Shown here piece after piece: positions 51,701 through 62,508 of a stretch of DNA of 64,000 nucleotides; position 1 is the stretch's first letter, and each line of letters begins with the position of its first letter. The translations under genes and the position numbers were made by a program. This DNA comes from Polytrichum commune (lineage: Eukaryota > Streptophyta > Polytrichopsida > Polytrichales > Polytrichaceae), in assembly GCA_950295325.1 (NCBI GenBank), contig OX485803.1:14384001-14448000 (forward strand), read 5' to 3'. The notes beneath the pieces are model-generated. The model searched no databases and was not told the origin of the DNA. It worked only from the letters and a program-made list of their open reading frames with translations.

Positions 51701-51800
51701 GTACTACACCAACGATGACCAGAGTGGCCGCGCTGAGCTTCGCTGGCCCTTTCTTCCGCTTGCTGTGCTGCAACAACGCGGCAGGTTTCATTCGCGGCAT
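48727..51800 (-). CDS. Membrane-anchored cyclophilin (peptidyl-prolyl isomerase)
   Basis: Seven exons: 51800-51649, 50642-50591, 50441-50385, 49929-49844, 49360-49223, 49117-48967, 48813-48727. Phases agree and give 240 residues. A basic N-terminus (KRKKGP) precedes a single hydrophobic segment at about residues 23-44, so the protein is predicted to be a type II membrane protein of the secretory pathway. A short charged linker leads to the cyclophilin domain from about residue 88. Catalytic features are present: '[14 protein letters not shown]' with the key Arg and Gln, and '[18 protein letters not shown]'. The residue matching Trp121 of human CypA, part of the cyclosporin pocket, is His ('[13 protein letters not shown]'), which predicts weak cyclosporin binding. 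The start is the first ATG and gives the membrane anchor. The N-terminus recalls plant CYP21-3/21-4 proteins from memory, but I do not assign a symbol. Confidence 0.93.
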
Positions 51801-52261
51801 TTTTCTTCACAACTACAAACTACAGTCTGCAGCAAATCCTTCCCTCCCTCTCTCCAATCTCCTTATTGCGATCTTCGAAGAATCAACTCTTCATGAAATA
51901 TCGGTTCTGGCAGCTTGAAAGCAACGGCCGCATTCATCTACATATACCGATGTGGAAGAGTTCGAGCGCCATCTGCTTCGAAATGAAGGGGATTCCCAAA
52001 TCGGAGCCTAGGGTTTGGAGCTCCACATTAGGGTTTGCGACAGAGTACGGTGCTTCGGAAGCAGAGTCCTGGCAGCACAACTGGAAGAAGCATTTTACCA
52101 ATAATAAGTACTGTTAGTGACTAGTCTTAGTGATGACGTCATTGGCTGAACCATTTTTACCGTCCTACCTGGCAATGTAAGATGGGGGTCTTTAATCTTG
52201 TTTTATATATTTGTACACTAAAAAGGCTATCATTGTATTAAAGACATTGAATTAAGAACTA
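51801..52261. other. Cyclophilin 5' flank
   Basis: Presumed leader and promoter of the cyclophilin gene, with CT-rich stretches (about 51840-51865). No other feature recognised. Confidence 0.4.
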
Positions 52262-52650
52262 AGTATAGTAGAGGCGCCTATTCCCACACACGACCCATTG
52301 GCAACCCATAGGGTACCGTAATTTCAATCAGGTTGGGATTCAATTTCGATGAGGCCGGAACCAATAGTGTCATGACACATGTCATGATGTTGAGTGCTAA
52401 AGTGAGATAGAAATGAGCAGTTTAAATGAGTGATTATGAGTAGACTCTAGACATAGTAACATGTTCGGGCTAATTTTTGGCTTCAAAAATTCAAGTTAAT
52501 TTCAATTTAAGGTATAAAGTTATTAAAAAAAAGTGCAGTCCTCCTCATTTCCATCTTTCAACATGGGAAAATTTTGCGCCGCCTTATACTTCTCCAAACT
52601 TGGCACCAAATCTCTTGAGTGATTAGTTACGGGTGTCTCTACTCTAGTAA
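52262..52650 (+). mobile_element. Family C element, single unit
   Basis: The ends TAGTAGAGGCGCCTAT and 'acgggtgtctctactcta' form an inverted repeat with mismatches. The interior matches the units at 31061-32658 and about 36033-36416 ('gggtaccgtaatttc', 'gtcatgacacatgtcatg', 'ccgccttatacttctcc'). Confidence 0.75.
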
Positions 52651-52680
52651 AAAAGGATTTTGTACTACATTGATTATCCC

Positions 52681-52836
52681 GATCAGTGTTTGTTACTCGG
52701 AATTACGCAATGCTATAACTATTGAATGAGAATTATAATATTTTACCAAGCAAAGTCAACTTTTCTGATTAAACTTGAACTCATGAGCAAGACACTATTG
52801 TATTGTGTAACTCCGAATTGTAACACGCACTGATTG
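52681..52836. mobile_element. Family B MITE
   Basis: The left arm is 'gatcagtgtttgttactcgg' with 'aattacgcaatgctataac'. The right arm is 'attgtgtaactccgaattgt' with 'aacacgcactgattg'. It lies about 30 bp from the family C element. Confidence 0.75.
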
Positions 52837-53236
52837 AGATAATGAGTGTAGGTGTGAGTGCATGTTTGAGGATAATTGTTTTGAATTAGTGGAAAGTGAT
52901 GTTTCAAAATATTTCAAAGTAACTTGTAATAGTATTTGTATGGAATTTTTTTTTTTGTAATAGACTTGAGAATGGAGTGCAAGAGATGCTTTCATTCAAT
53001 GAGAAGTGGTGTTTGAAGGGTCGTGAGTTGCAAAGCCGTACTTTAAGTGAAGATAATTGGATATTTTCTACTGTAACATGAGTCAAGAAGGCGACTATGG
53101 CTACACTATTTCAACGTCATGCCCAATGCAAGACAAGTTATTTGGTCTTGTCAAGGAGGAGGCTTCTAATCCTTTCTAGAAATGACGCCCTCTCAGGCGG
53201 CCACGTCACTTCTCACTTGTCTGCCATCCGATGATC

Positions 53237-53268
53237 GATCTATCTATCTATCTATCTATCTATCTATA
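53237..53268. repeat. (CTAT)n microsatellite
   Basis: About seven uninterrupted CTAT units. Confidence 0.95.
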
Positions 53269-53609
53269 TGAAGGTTATTATTATCAAACATAAATATGTA
53301 GAATCGAATCTTTTGGGGAGCATCGATTGGGGGAGGGGGTTAAGAGAGAGAGACATTGGTTTTGGTATTAGATTGTAGATCATCTTTCAAATGATGTGGC
53401 ACCCCTAAAGACTTATCTCTCTTTATAACTATTGAATATTTTACAAGGGGGGTCCACCATTGAATAGGTACTATGAGTAATAAAGTGCTATGAATAAAAA
53501 TAATGTAGAGAGGGGTTTGTGATTGGCTTCAATGTGGGTTCAAGGAGAATTGGTCTGAACCAAAAAGAAACTAATAGGAAGTGATGTTTTAATGGGTCAA
53601 AGTTGTAAA

Positions 53610-53985
53610 GGTGCTAAGATAGATGTGCCTTAGATGGATACTTTTATCTTTGCACCCATTTTTCGTAAGGTATGAAACATGCAATTAGTGCAAGATGATT
53701 AGCAAATCCAAATTGTGTCCGTAGCCATCTAAAATTTGGAGCTCATATGAATATCTTATTCATCATCAAAGTGAAGATTTTGTGCTCATTAAGTAGTCAT
53801 ATAGGTCCCTCTAATCATGTTAACTATTGAGCCTAGAATGGTTAGCATGCTTTGAGCACGTTCTCCAATATCTTTTAAACATATGTCTTATTGGTTCCAA
53901 CTTTTAGATCCACACCTAACCACATACCACTCAAATATAGGTGTCCAATTATTGTTGTGTTTGATTTGAGCATCTCTACCTCGGT
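53610..53985 (+). repeat. Family A2 repeat, near full length
   Basis: Carries the A2 left part ('gaaacatgcaattagtgcaa', 'gagctcatatgaatatctta') and the shared right part ('gagcctagaatggttagcat', 'ataccactcaaatataggtg'). Confidence 0.85.
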
Positions 53986-56040
53986 TTGGGATGAAGAGTT
54001 TGTAATAGGCTTGAGAGTGGGGTGCAGAAGATGTTTTCAACCAATGTGAAGCAACATTTGAAGGTGAGATGCAAAGCCTTACTTTAGGTGAAGATAATTG
54101 GACGTTCAAAGTGATTGCACCCATGAATTCACTACTGCATGTACCTTCCCCTACAATCTTGTACTATTGCACTAGCTTTCTTCACTATTAGGGTAGTGAA
54201 GGGCATGCATGTCTAACCAACATGTAAGTTTAGAGTGTTATGTTTACATTTTGTGGATATACATGATTTTCTCTCTTGGTTATATGGTTGTCATTATTCC
54301 ATATTTATTGCCTTTGGCATGGTATGTATATGTAATTTTTTGGGTTGATGCTTTTACTTTACATGCCAACTAACATTTTGCATATTGAATGTGATGTTAA
54401 TCAGTTGTTGCACAGACAAATCCCCTCAAACATAAACAAATAAGGTTGAGCCAAATAGAACTAATATGTAAACATGGTCATAGAATTATAGCAATGCCCT
54501 CTATACATGTACATATATTTAAATATTGGTGCAATTGGAGTTCATCTATGCTTCCCTTCCAATACCTACCACGAAACCCATATGAATGTGTTAGGTTTAA
54601 TACATTTGTTTTTCTAAACCATTATTGGTCCATCTCATAGAGTAAAACCGTTATACTGAGTGTCATCATGTTACACAATCTCTAATAAATTGATCAATCA
54701 AGGTAACACTATCTCAAAAAATAAATAAATTGATTACCATGTAAAACACACTTATTCTTCTAACACAAGGTTCCTTGACCTCAAAGATTTCCTCTCTCCT
54801 CCTCCTCTCCATCAAAGAGCTTGCTCTTGGCGCCTATCTTGCTCTTCCAAGCTTGGATAGTGATTTATTATTATTATATTAGTTTTTGATGCTTTATTGG
54901 AGATTTGCTATTGCAACACAAGTCTTGTTGTTTAAATCTAATTGGTAGAAGTTAGAGAACATGAAAATCAAAGTGAATGCCATCCACATACATGATGGGC
55001 AAGTTGCTTAACCAAGACACCGCATCAAAGCTAACTTAAATACACATCACTTTTGTCAATCAACTTTTGAGTCAAGAAATAAGGCAGTTCCAAGTGACCA
55101 TGAGCGATGTGCAAAAATATATATCTTGATTTGGCATCCAATTCAGGACACCAGTTATGGTATTTAGTGTCACCGACTATTTGTATAATTCATGTAATGT
55201 TATGACTTTTAAAGCCACTTCACACACGAGCCAAGGGCCGTGACCATGTAATGGTGAGTGCCCTTGACTCCCATCCAAAGGTCATACCATGGGTGTTGGG
55301 ATTGCCATTTTGTGTAGTCACGGGCCCTCAAGCATAGTGTACGTGAAGTGAGAATGGACCACGTTGAGGGACCATTGTATATTTTATTGGTGGAAAAAAG
55401 AGGCAGCCCTACCGTTGTATACCGTTTTCCTCTTTTCTTTTAGTTTTATATTGGTGAGAAAAGAAGGAAGAGCATGATGAATCATCTTGAGAGAATAGGG
55501 AGGATTCTTATTACATTGATTTTATATTGGTAGTTGCACGATGCTTGATATGCAAGTGTTGGCACTCAATGGAGGATGGGAGAATGCCCTTTTTGGCATT
55601 TAAAATAATTATAAAAAACCGAACATGAGCGATTGTAGTGTATAGACATTTGAGAGAAGTGTAGGATTCACCAATAGATTATTATTGGATTCTTTCACAA
55701 AAAAATGTTTAAGCAAAGAACACGTGTATCCCATCATGCATTCAAGATTCTTTGTGAGAGGCTAAGTCCATATTTGTAAAAGATGAATACATACATGAGA
55801 GAGGCAATTTGAACTAAAAGTAGAGTTGCAATGTCATTATAAAAGCTTGGGACTAGAAATACATTGTAGACTGTGTGGGAGGTATATGAAATGGTCAAAA
55901 TTACAATTTCAAAAATTATAAGTAATTTTTGTAGATTGGTAATAGTTAATTTGCAATGCAGTTTTGTGCAATTTTCAAGTCCAACTCAGTTTAGGATTTG
56001 AGCATAAGGATTTGAGGCACTTCATGAGATTCTTCTTATT
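53986..56040. other. AT-rich non-coding stretch
   Basis: No gene recognised. A family E repeat copy lies at about 55200-55375 ('cacttcacacacgagccaag', 'ggccgtgaccatgtaatggt'). Confidence 0.5.
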
Positions 56041-56169
56041 ATCGGAGTAATTGATGGATCTCACATTCCAATTCTTGCACCTATAATTGGAGGAGAAAAT
56101 TATTATTGTCGAAAGTCATTCCACCCAGCTTTACTACAAGATAATATTGACACCACATGTGTATTTTAG
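56041..56169 (+). pseudogene. PIF/Harbinger transposase fragment
   Basis: The frame reads IGVIDGSHIPILAP, then about eight residues, then YYCRKSFHPALLQDN before a stop at 56167. This matches the DDE_Tnp_4 signature of PIF/Harbinger transposases (typically G-x-IDGTHI-x-I, then N/C-RKxFHSxNVQ). The Asp in IDG is the first catalytic aspartate. Only about 43 residues survive before the stop. An in-frame stop also lies about 35 bp upstream, so the fragment is a dead remnant. I found no other part of the transposase nearby. Confidence 0.75.
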
Positions 56170-56234
56170 AATTATGAAAATTAAAAAAAATGGTATTGGG
56201 TTAAATATTATATATCCAAAATTCTATTAACATA

Positions 56235-56400
56235 CTAGAAAGTGTTCGGTGGTCTGAGCAATCATAAAGATTTCTTCCGCAAGCCGCAAGGTCTAGAGTT
56301 TGATTCTTAAGTCGTATATCATACATAGAGTACACAATAAGGGGAAATGGAGGCCCAAAGCAATGACCAAGGCCCAATTGGTCCAATATGAATATATCAT
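56235..56400 (+). mobile_element. Possible tRNA-derived SINE
   Basis: The text 'cggtggtctgagcaatcata' followed by 'ggtctagagtttgattc' looks like RNA polymerase III A and B boxes about 40 bp apart. A T-rich run follows near 56400. Both boxes are imperfect and the ends are unknown. Confidence 0.35.
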
Positions 56401-57224
56401 TTTTTTTTCATTTTCATATCGAGTATTTTCTCGTTGGTTTTGCATATTCTTCTTCCATTTCACCACAAATTGCAACAAAGGTTTCAATCTCGTAATCTCA
56501 CCATTTGATAGGAATATGCTCTTCACCTTTTGATTCATCCAATCCAATCAAATCATTTTTTGCCTTCTTTTTAGATATTTCTTTCGATTTCAAAATTAAT
56601 GTTCCACATTTTTCTTCTTCTTAAGATGATCTTCTTCATTTGTGACAGTCTCGTCCATCTTTCCTCTTATGATCACATCTCTATTATCTTGGACTTTTGG
56701 TGGCATTTGGGATCCATTCACTTTTAATTTTACATCATGAAACAACTGAAAATTGCTCAAATTCCTACTTGCCAATGAGATCCATGCAATCTGAATTGTG
56801 GTTGATTCTATGTTATCCAAGGGAAATTCTAACTCTATTGTTGGATTTTAGAACCACTATCATCTTGAGAGAAACAATCCATTGATAAGAAACAATTATA
56901 AATAAATAAATGATTTTTGCTACAAACACACATACTAGTAAAGTCCAAAAACTCGAAGTTATGGGCAGTTGGGAGAGATGCTACCCTCTATCATGTCTTC
57001 AAGTATTTGTCTTTAAATTTTTATTTTTTTGGATAAAAATATTAAAAATAATATAATAGCCAATGATAAGCGTTTGATTATCATGGTTTGTCGGAATTTG
57101 CATCAAGCCTCCCTTTTTGAAGTAGGCATGACATATATTCTCGCTGACCATAAAACCTTATCCATAGTTTGCTATGTAGGACTCCATGTAGTCTTTTCAT
57201 CCATGAAATTTTCTTTAGACTTGT
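56401..57224. other. Non-coding stretch
   Basis: Minus-strand frames 56596-56820 and 56293-56547 encode lysine-rich peptides without recognisable domains. They could be decayed transposon accessory protein, but I cannot support it. Confidence 0.4.
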
Positions 57225-57350
57225 AGGCCATCACCTTCTAGGTGAAGTGAACTTGGATAGGTTCCACCTTTTCAACCAATAAGAGCTCTTAGATTACAAT
57301 GGCCACGGGCCTTTAGTCTTGTGTATGAAGTGGCCCTTACTACCGATTCG
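57225..57350. repeat. Family E repeat
   Basis: Matches 35520-35640 through 'gtgaagtgaacttggatagg' and 'gtgtatgaagtggccctta'. Confidence 0.65.
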
Positions 57351-57505
57351 AATCAATTTTTACCAACAAAGATAAATAGGTTGTATGGACAACAATGATA
57401 CAATGTAAATGAATTTTCTTGGTATAGCTTACATTCTTAGCAATAGGTTAAACTATTGCATAACTCCCAGTAGTAAATGGCACTAAACACCATAAACGTG
57501 TAGTG
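57335..57505. mobile_element. Family B MITE with extended right end
   Basis: The right arm, 'gcataactcccagtagtaaa' followed by 'ggcactaaacaccataaacg', matches in inverse the left end of the element at 35811. The left arm is eroded. Confidence 0.6.
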
Positions 57506-58216
57506 CAAAGGGATACGTTGTTTATGGTATTTATTGTCATCATGATGTACATTACTTGCGAAGGGCCTAGACTAGATGCCTAGAGGTTTCAAAGTGTCAT
57601 GCCCGCCAATACGATTCCATTCATCAACATATTAAGTAACTTCTTGGTGTGAAACAAAATATTTATATTATGACTGAAAGTGTAGCACACTAGGATACTT
57701 TAGACAATAGTCTTGTGTTTTAGCACGCAAGGGGAAGATAATACTGAATATACTATTGCCAAGTGTCATTTGTGTACACTTTAGTCAACTTGTAGACCAT
57801 TGTATAACATAGGCATGCAATTCATGAGTAAGGCTAGCACACTTGACTGCCAAGTGTCATGAGATGACACTTATGGTGAAGTTGTGTAATCATCAGTGTA
57901 ACCTAAGCATACACCTCAAAATAGGGTAAGTGACACTATTACGCATGTGATAGAAAATATCATACATGGTGTACTCCTCAACTTGAAGAAGAATGCTTCC
58001 TTATATGGATGTGCGCATAAAACGACGGCTTAAGTCAAGGCCCGCATGGCACAAGTGACATCTTTTTGATCTGTAAAGGGTGTGGGAACATGAGGCTTAG
58101 CAATGTATCCATCCCATTGTTGAGTCAAATTTCCTCTTCTGTGGTCACTGTTCTTAATCAGATTGATTTGAATGGTATATGTGATTATGAGATGCTTGGA
58201 GAAGTAGCCAATCTAG
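57506..58216. other. Glyoxal oxidase downstream region
   Basis: No gene recognised. The part near 58216 is probably the 3' untranslated region. Confidence 0.45.
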
Positions 58217-60839
58217 CTATGGAGTAATCTGAACCCAAGCGGCTTTGCTAGGGATGGCAGGAGTGACGCCGTTGTTGAGAGCTGTGAGCATGTACCATTG
58301 CGGGGGAGCGACGTTGGCATTCGGAGGGGCCGCAACTTGCACTTGGTAAACATTCAAGATGCCATTCGTGACGGCCGTGATGCCGCCGGAGACACTCAAG
58401 ATGAGCATCCGTTGGTGCATGGAGTTGCAATGGGTGGTGAAGGAGGGCGGGTACAAGCTAATCTGCACAGACGTGGGCGGCGTAAGGCTAGTGAAGGAGA
58501 TGGTGTAATTTTTCGTGTTGAGTTGCATGGGCGGGAGCGGCGCGCCGGTGATGCTAAACTGGAAAGGCTGGTACACGGGATTCAAGTAATAAGGCGAGTA
58601 CTTCTCGAGACGAAGCTCGGTCGGAAAGCGGACACCTTGCGACCCGGGGAGTCGGTACGTGAATTGGTCGTTGGCGCCGCCGACCAAAATCGTTCCGTCC
58701 GACTGGACGACGGCGGTGGAGTGGTAGACACGGGCGATGGTCGTTGGCGACTGCGGCGTGAAGGTGTGGTTGGCGAAGTCATATAACCAGGGGGTGTACT
58801 CGGGGTTCCGCGCCATGTTGTAACCAGCGATGCCGTTTTGGACGCCGTTGATGAGCAGAAGCTGCCCTGTGGGTAGAATCAAGCCGTCATTCATACACCT
58901 TGGGCCGGGCATTTTCTCCACCGCCCAAGTGGGAGTGGTGTCGTAAGGCTTGATGCGGCCGCATGTGTCCAATGCCGCCGTGTAGTTGAGCAGGAGGCCT
59001 TGTGTGTAGCTTCCGAGCGGCCCGCCGCCGCAAATCATGATCTCAACATTCGTAAAGTTGGAAGCGGCGTTGAGAGGGAGCAGCACCGACGTCCCCGAGT
59101 ATGGGTAGGTGCGAGGGTCCATACCGAAGTTGGGCATGTCCTTTACCACCTTGTTCAGCTTGTAGCTGAAAATCTGCGATCAGTTGACATTCGAGGTATT
59201 AATTAAGGTAGATGTCGTCCGACACAACAATAATATGTGGATCTGAGGTCAGACACTGGAAAGGCATGTGTTTATGAGATATTGAACTACATGCTCAAAC
59301 TATGTTAATCATTCTAAATTCAATAGTCAACATGATTGGGGGATCTATATGACCACTTAATGAGCACGACCACTTAATGAGCACAAGAATCTTCACCTTG
59401 ATAACAAATAAGATATTCATATGAGCTCCAAAAATTATGAGGCAAATTGAGTACGGACACGATCTGAATTTGCTAATTATCTCGCATTATAACTTGTGTA
59501 TTTCATATCCTAGTAACAAGAAGTGGGTGCAGACAGATAAGTATCCAAATGACACACATCTATCTTGGGTGCTTCAACAATTGTATGTGGGACGAGAAAA
59601 ATAAGAAGAACCAAATTGAACTCTTGTTTGCAGCTAGCCCTGCAGTTATGTGGTCAAAGAAAGTTGCCCGATTTAGCTACGAGGAAATTCATGACAAATT
59701 CATGAACAGATTTCTGAACAGAGAAGTTAGGGTTTTGGCCAATGGATGAACTCGTCCATCATCGATGACAATACTTGTTCACTGTTTGTCCACTATTGTG
59801 TTCACTGTTGAATGCGAAGTAGTTACTAAAATTTGAGCACGCAGGAATTTTCAACATGTGTCTTTATGGTGTTTGTACTTTGATCTTCACCTAACCACAC
59901 ACCAATCAAATGTAGGTGTCTGATTAAGAAAAGTAACCGAATAACACCCGCATGCCTTATGCGTTCCAAGATGTCTCTCTTGACTTTCGGGACTCTCGGT
60001 GCAGTTGTATGTTTTTAATTTGACAATAAAACAAGATCATTGATTCATTCATCTCAACAACAACAACAACAAACCTGAGAGTAGACGTTGGCGTAGATGA
60101 AGAGATTGCCGTCGGGGAGGAGGTGGACGAAGGGGTACCAATTGTTCCAGGTGCCAGCCTCGTTCGAATTCTTCTGCAACAGCGGCAACGTGGTGGGCTT
60201 GGCGGTAGACCTCGGGTAAAACTCGTAGCTGTTTTGGAACGCACCTCCCACAAGAATAATATTTCCCGACGGCAAGATTTGTGCAGTGGTGTACCAGCGC
60301 TTCACAAACAGATAGTTCATATTCTCGATCCAATCATCTGTAGGCCCAGGCCCAATGAACCGGACGGTGTTGTTGCCCTCCTTGTCCCCACCCGTCTGCA
60401 CAAGCGTACCATTGGGTAACCACGTTCCGGAGCTGCAGAACGGGTCACTGAAGATGGAGAGCGGCCGGATAGAGTCCGTGAGGGAGTCGTACTCGATCGA
60501 GTGCGCTGTGCAGTCGTGTTTTAGGAATTGGTCGTATGGGTTGTCCCTGCATGTGCCGTTGGGCATAGCGATCTGGGTCTTGCCCGCGTTTGTTCGGTCG
60601 TAGATGATCACCTTGTCTGTGTGGGCTGTGGTCATTTGGACAGCGCAGACTCCTCCGTGCAGAACCGCCACCCTCCAGGAGTCCAGCGCTGGCGCGGAAT
60701 CAGCAGAGTGGATGACCAAGAGTGTGGCCAACAAGCAGAGGTGAAGGAGGGAATAATTAATTTTATGACTTCTCCTCCTCGTCATCATCCCCATCGACAT
60801 CGCGGTGGCTGGATTGATTAGCTTACTAGTAGCACTCAT
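58217..60839 (-). CDS. Secreted glyoxal/galactose oxidase-like copper radical oxidase
   Basis: Two exons, 60839-60075 and 59173-58217, joined in phase 0 and giving 573 residues. It is predicted to oxidise aldehydes or sugars outside the cell and release hydrogen peroxide. A hydrophobic signal segment (about residues 30-46) follows several possible start methionines (1, 14, 16, 18, 19). Starting at Met14-19 gives a more usual signal peptide. By comparison with fungal glyoxal oxidase the copper and radical residues are kept: Cys135 ('FCSSG') and Tyr183 ('KRWYTT'), which would cross-link, then Tyr405-His406 ('ARVYHS') and His503 ('SFTTHC'). A seven-bladed Kelch-like fold and a C-terminal DUF1929-type domain are expected from the family. 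Plant members act in cell-wall or pollen processes; the role here is unknown. The first codons overlap a tandem array. Confidence 0.93.
59245..59575 (-). repeat. Family A2 repeat in the oxidase intron
   Basis: Inverted copy with 'attctaaattcaatagtcaa', 'gaccacttaatgagcac' (duplicated in place) and 'agtaacaagaagtgggtgca'. It occupies the first third of the single intron in plus-strand order. Confidence 0.85.
59785..59975 (+). repeat. Family A core fragment in the oxidase intron
   Basis: Matches 30625-30800 ('tgttcactgttgaatgcgaa', 'catgtgtcttta', 'caatcaaatgtaggtgtctg'). Confidence 0.65.
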
Positions 60840-61880
60840 TCCAAGCTGCAAGCCCTGCACAATGTAGGTAATGGTTAGCTCATTTTCCTATAATAGGTAT
60901 AATAAGCTGGGGTCCCCAAATCTGTTGGCAGTTGGGTCCCTGATGTCGAAACTTGATGATTCATCAGCACTAGTGTCTTTCTCCCATTCCAACAAGATTT
61001 AGCAAAAGGAATATGACAAACAATTAGGTTCTCATGTACAATATAGTGGTCAGGTCCTTTTTCCAGAAGGGGTCCCAAATGTGTAATTTGCGGTTGGCTT
61101 CCAATTATCAAACTTGATGAATCATAGCACACGTACCCCTCTCCCATGCGAACAATATCTTAAAAATGAAAAAAATAAAAATTCACCAGGGCTGAGTCCA
61201 ATATCGTGGCTGGACTCATCATCAGCTGCATGCCCTGGATAATGTAGGTGGTGGTCAGGCCATTTTCTATATCAGCTATAGGGTAGGGTCCCAAATCTGT
61301 TTGCGCTTGGGTCCCTGATATAGAAACTTGATGATTCAATAGCGCTAATTTTCCTCTCCCATGCCAACGAGATTTAACACAAAGATTACAAAAAACAAGG
61401 CTCTGATGCACAATGTAGTGGTCAGGTCATTTTCCGAGGAGGAGTCCTAAATGTGTAATTTGAGGTTGAGTCCCTTTTATCGAACTTGATGAATCGTAGC
61501 ATAAGTAAACCTCTACCATGCAAACAAGATCTCAGAAAAAGGAAAACAAACACAAGGCCTGCACAATGTAGTAATCAAGTCGTTTTCTCCTCATGTAAGC
61601 TGGGATCCCTAATTCTGTTTGCAGTTGGGGGGCTATTATCGAAACTTGATGATTCATTAGCACTAGGACCCCTCTCCCATGCCAAAAAGATATGCAAAAG
61701 GAAAATAAACTCACATCGTGGCTGGAGTCATTCTCAGCTGTCCTACACGACGTAGGCAAGGCATTTTTCTAAGGGTCCTGGATTTGTTTGCAGTGGGGTC
61801 CCTATTCTCGAAACATGAAAAAATAAATTAGCACTAGCTACTACCCCTCTCGCTCTCATCCAAAAGATTTAGCGAAAGGT
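60797..61880. repeat. Six-copy tandem array overlapping the oxidase start
   Basis: Units of about 150-210 bp begin near 60797, 61036, 61197, 61408, 61561 and 61712. Shared boxes are 'acaatgtagtggtcaggtca', 'gggtcccaaatctgtttgc', 'tcgaaacttgatgattcat' and 'cccctctcccatgccaa'. Unit 1 includes the first 14 or so codons of the oxidase: 'cggtggctgg' and 'ctgcaagccctgcacaatgt' correspond to 'cgtggctggac' and 'ctgcatgccctggataatgt' in unit 3. Confidence 0.88.
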
Positions 61881-62079
61881 ATTCTGCAGTTCATGACAGA
61901 ATTAAAGTAATTTAGCGAAGTAGTTCTCCTCGGCCAACATGGCTTTTAGATATACCAGTGCAAATTTGCAGTGATGATTACAGAAGGGAAAGTCTTCTTG
62001 AAGAAGATTCAGGTTGGTCTCTTACCTTACGTGTGTCCTACATGTGTGCACACAACGGCCTTCCATATCTCAAGCCATT

Positions 62080-62341
62080 TCTCAAGCATCTAAGTGTTAC
62101 AGTGATTAACCTACTCGGCGGCTGCCCTTCATTCTCAAGCGTCCCAAATTTGAGATGGGGGCACTAGAAGTGGAGGCAGAAAAATAATCTCCTGATTTCC
62201 GTCTGATCCAGCATGGGGAGGAAGCGCTGCTTGCAGGTGAACTTGGACCGACATGTGGATCATAGTTATCCACGGTAGCTTGTGGCAAAACGAGTACTCT
62301 AAAGTTATTTAGTGATTACCCCAACTCTTAGATGCTTGAGA
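62080..62341. mobile_element. Candidate inverted-repeat element
   Basis: 'tctcaagcatctaagtgtta' plus 'cagtgatta' at the left is matched in inverse by 'tagtgattaccccaactc' plus 'ttagatgcttgaga' at the right. Between them a minus-strand Ser-rich open frame (62106-62288) ends at a donor-like 'gtag|gttaat'. It could be a MITE or a fragment of an exon captured between inverted repeats. Confidence 0.5.
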
Positions 62342-62508
62342 ATGGAAGGCAAATTAGGCACTCAAAATATTGCAGTACCTGTGGGAGAGGATGCGTCCTC
62401 CAGGACTGATGAGCAGCTCTAGCTGGCTGACCTGAAAGACCATTGGCATTGAGACCCTAACCTCCTCTCGAACAGGATAAGCAGGATCATGTGGAGAACT
62501 ACACTAAA

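Noticed and set aside
56293-56820. Lysine-rich minus-strand frames next to the Harbinger fragment, possibly its Myb-like partner protein
   Set aside because: No Myb/SANT tryptophan pattern could be seen, and the frames do not connect with clear splice sites.
58298-58786. 162-codon plus-strand open frame
   Set aside because: Antisense shadow of oxidase exon 2, whose minus-strand frame has the catalytic motifs.
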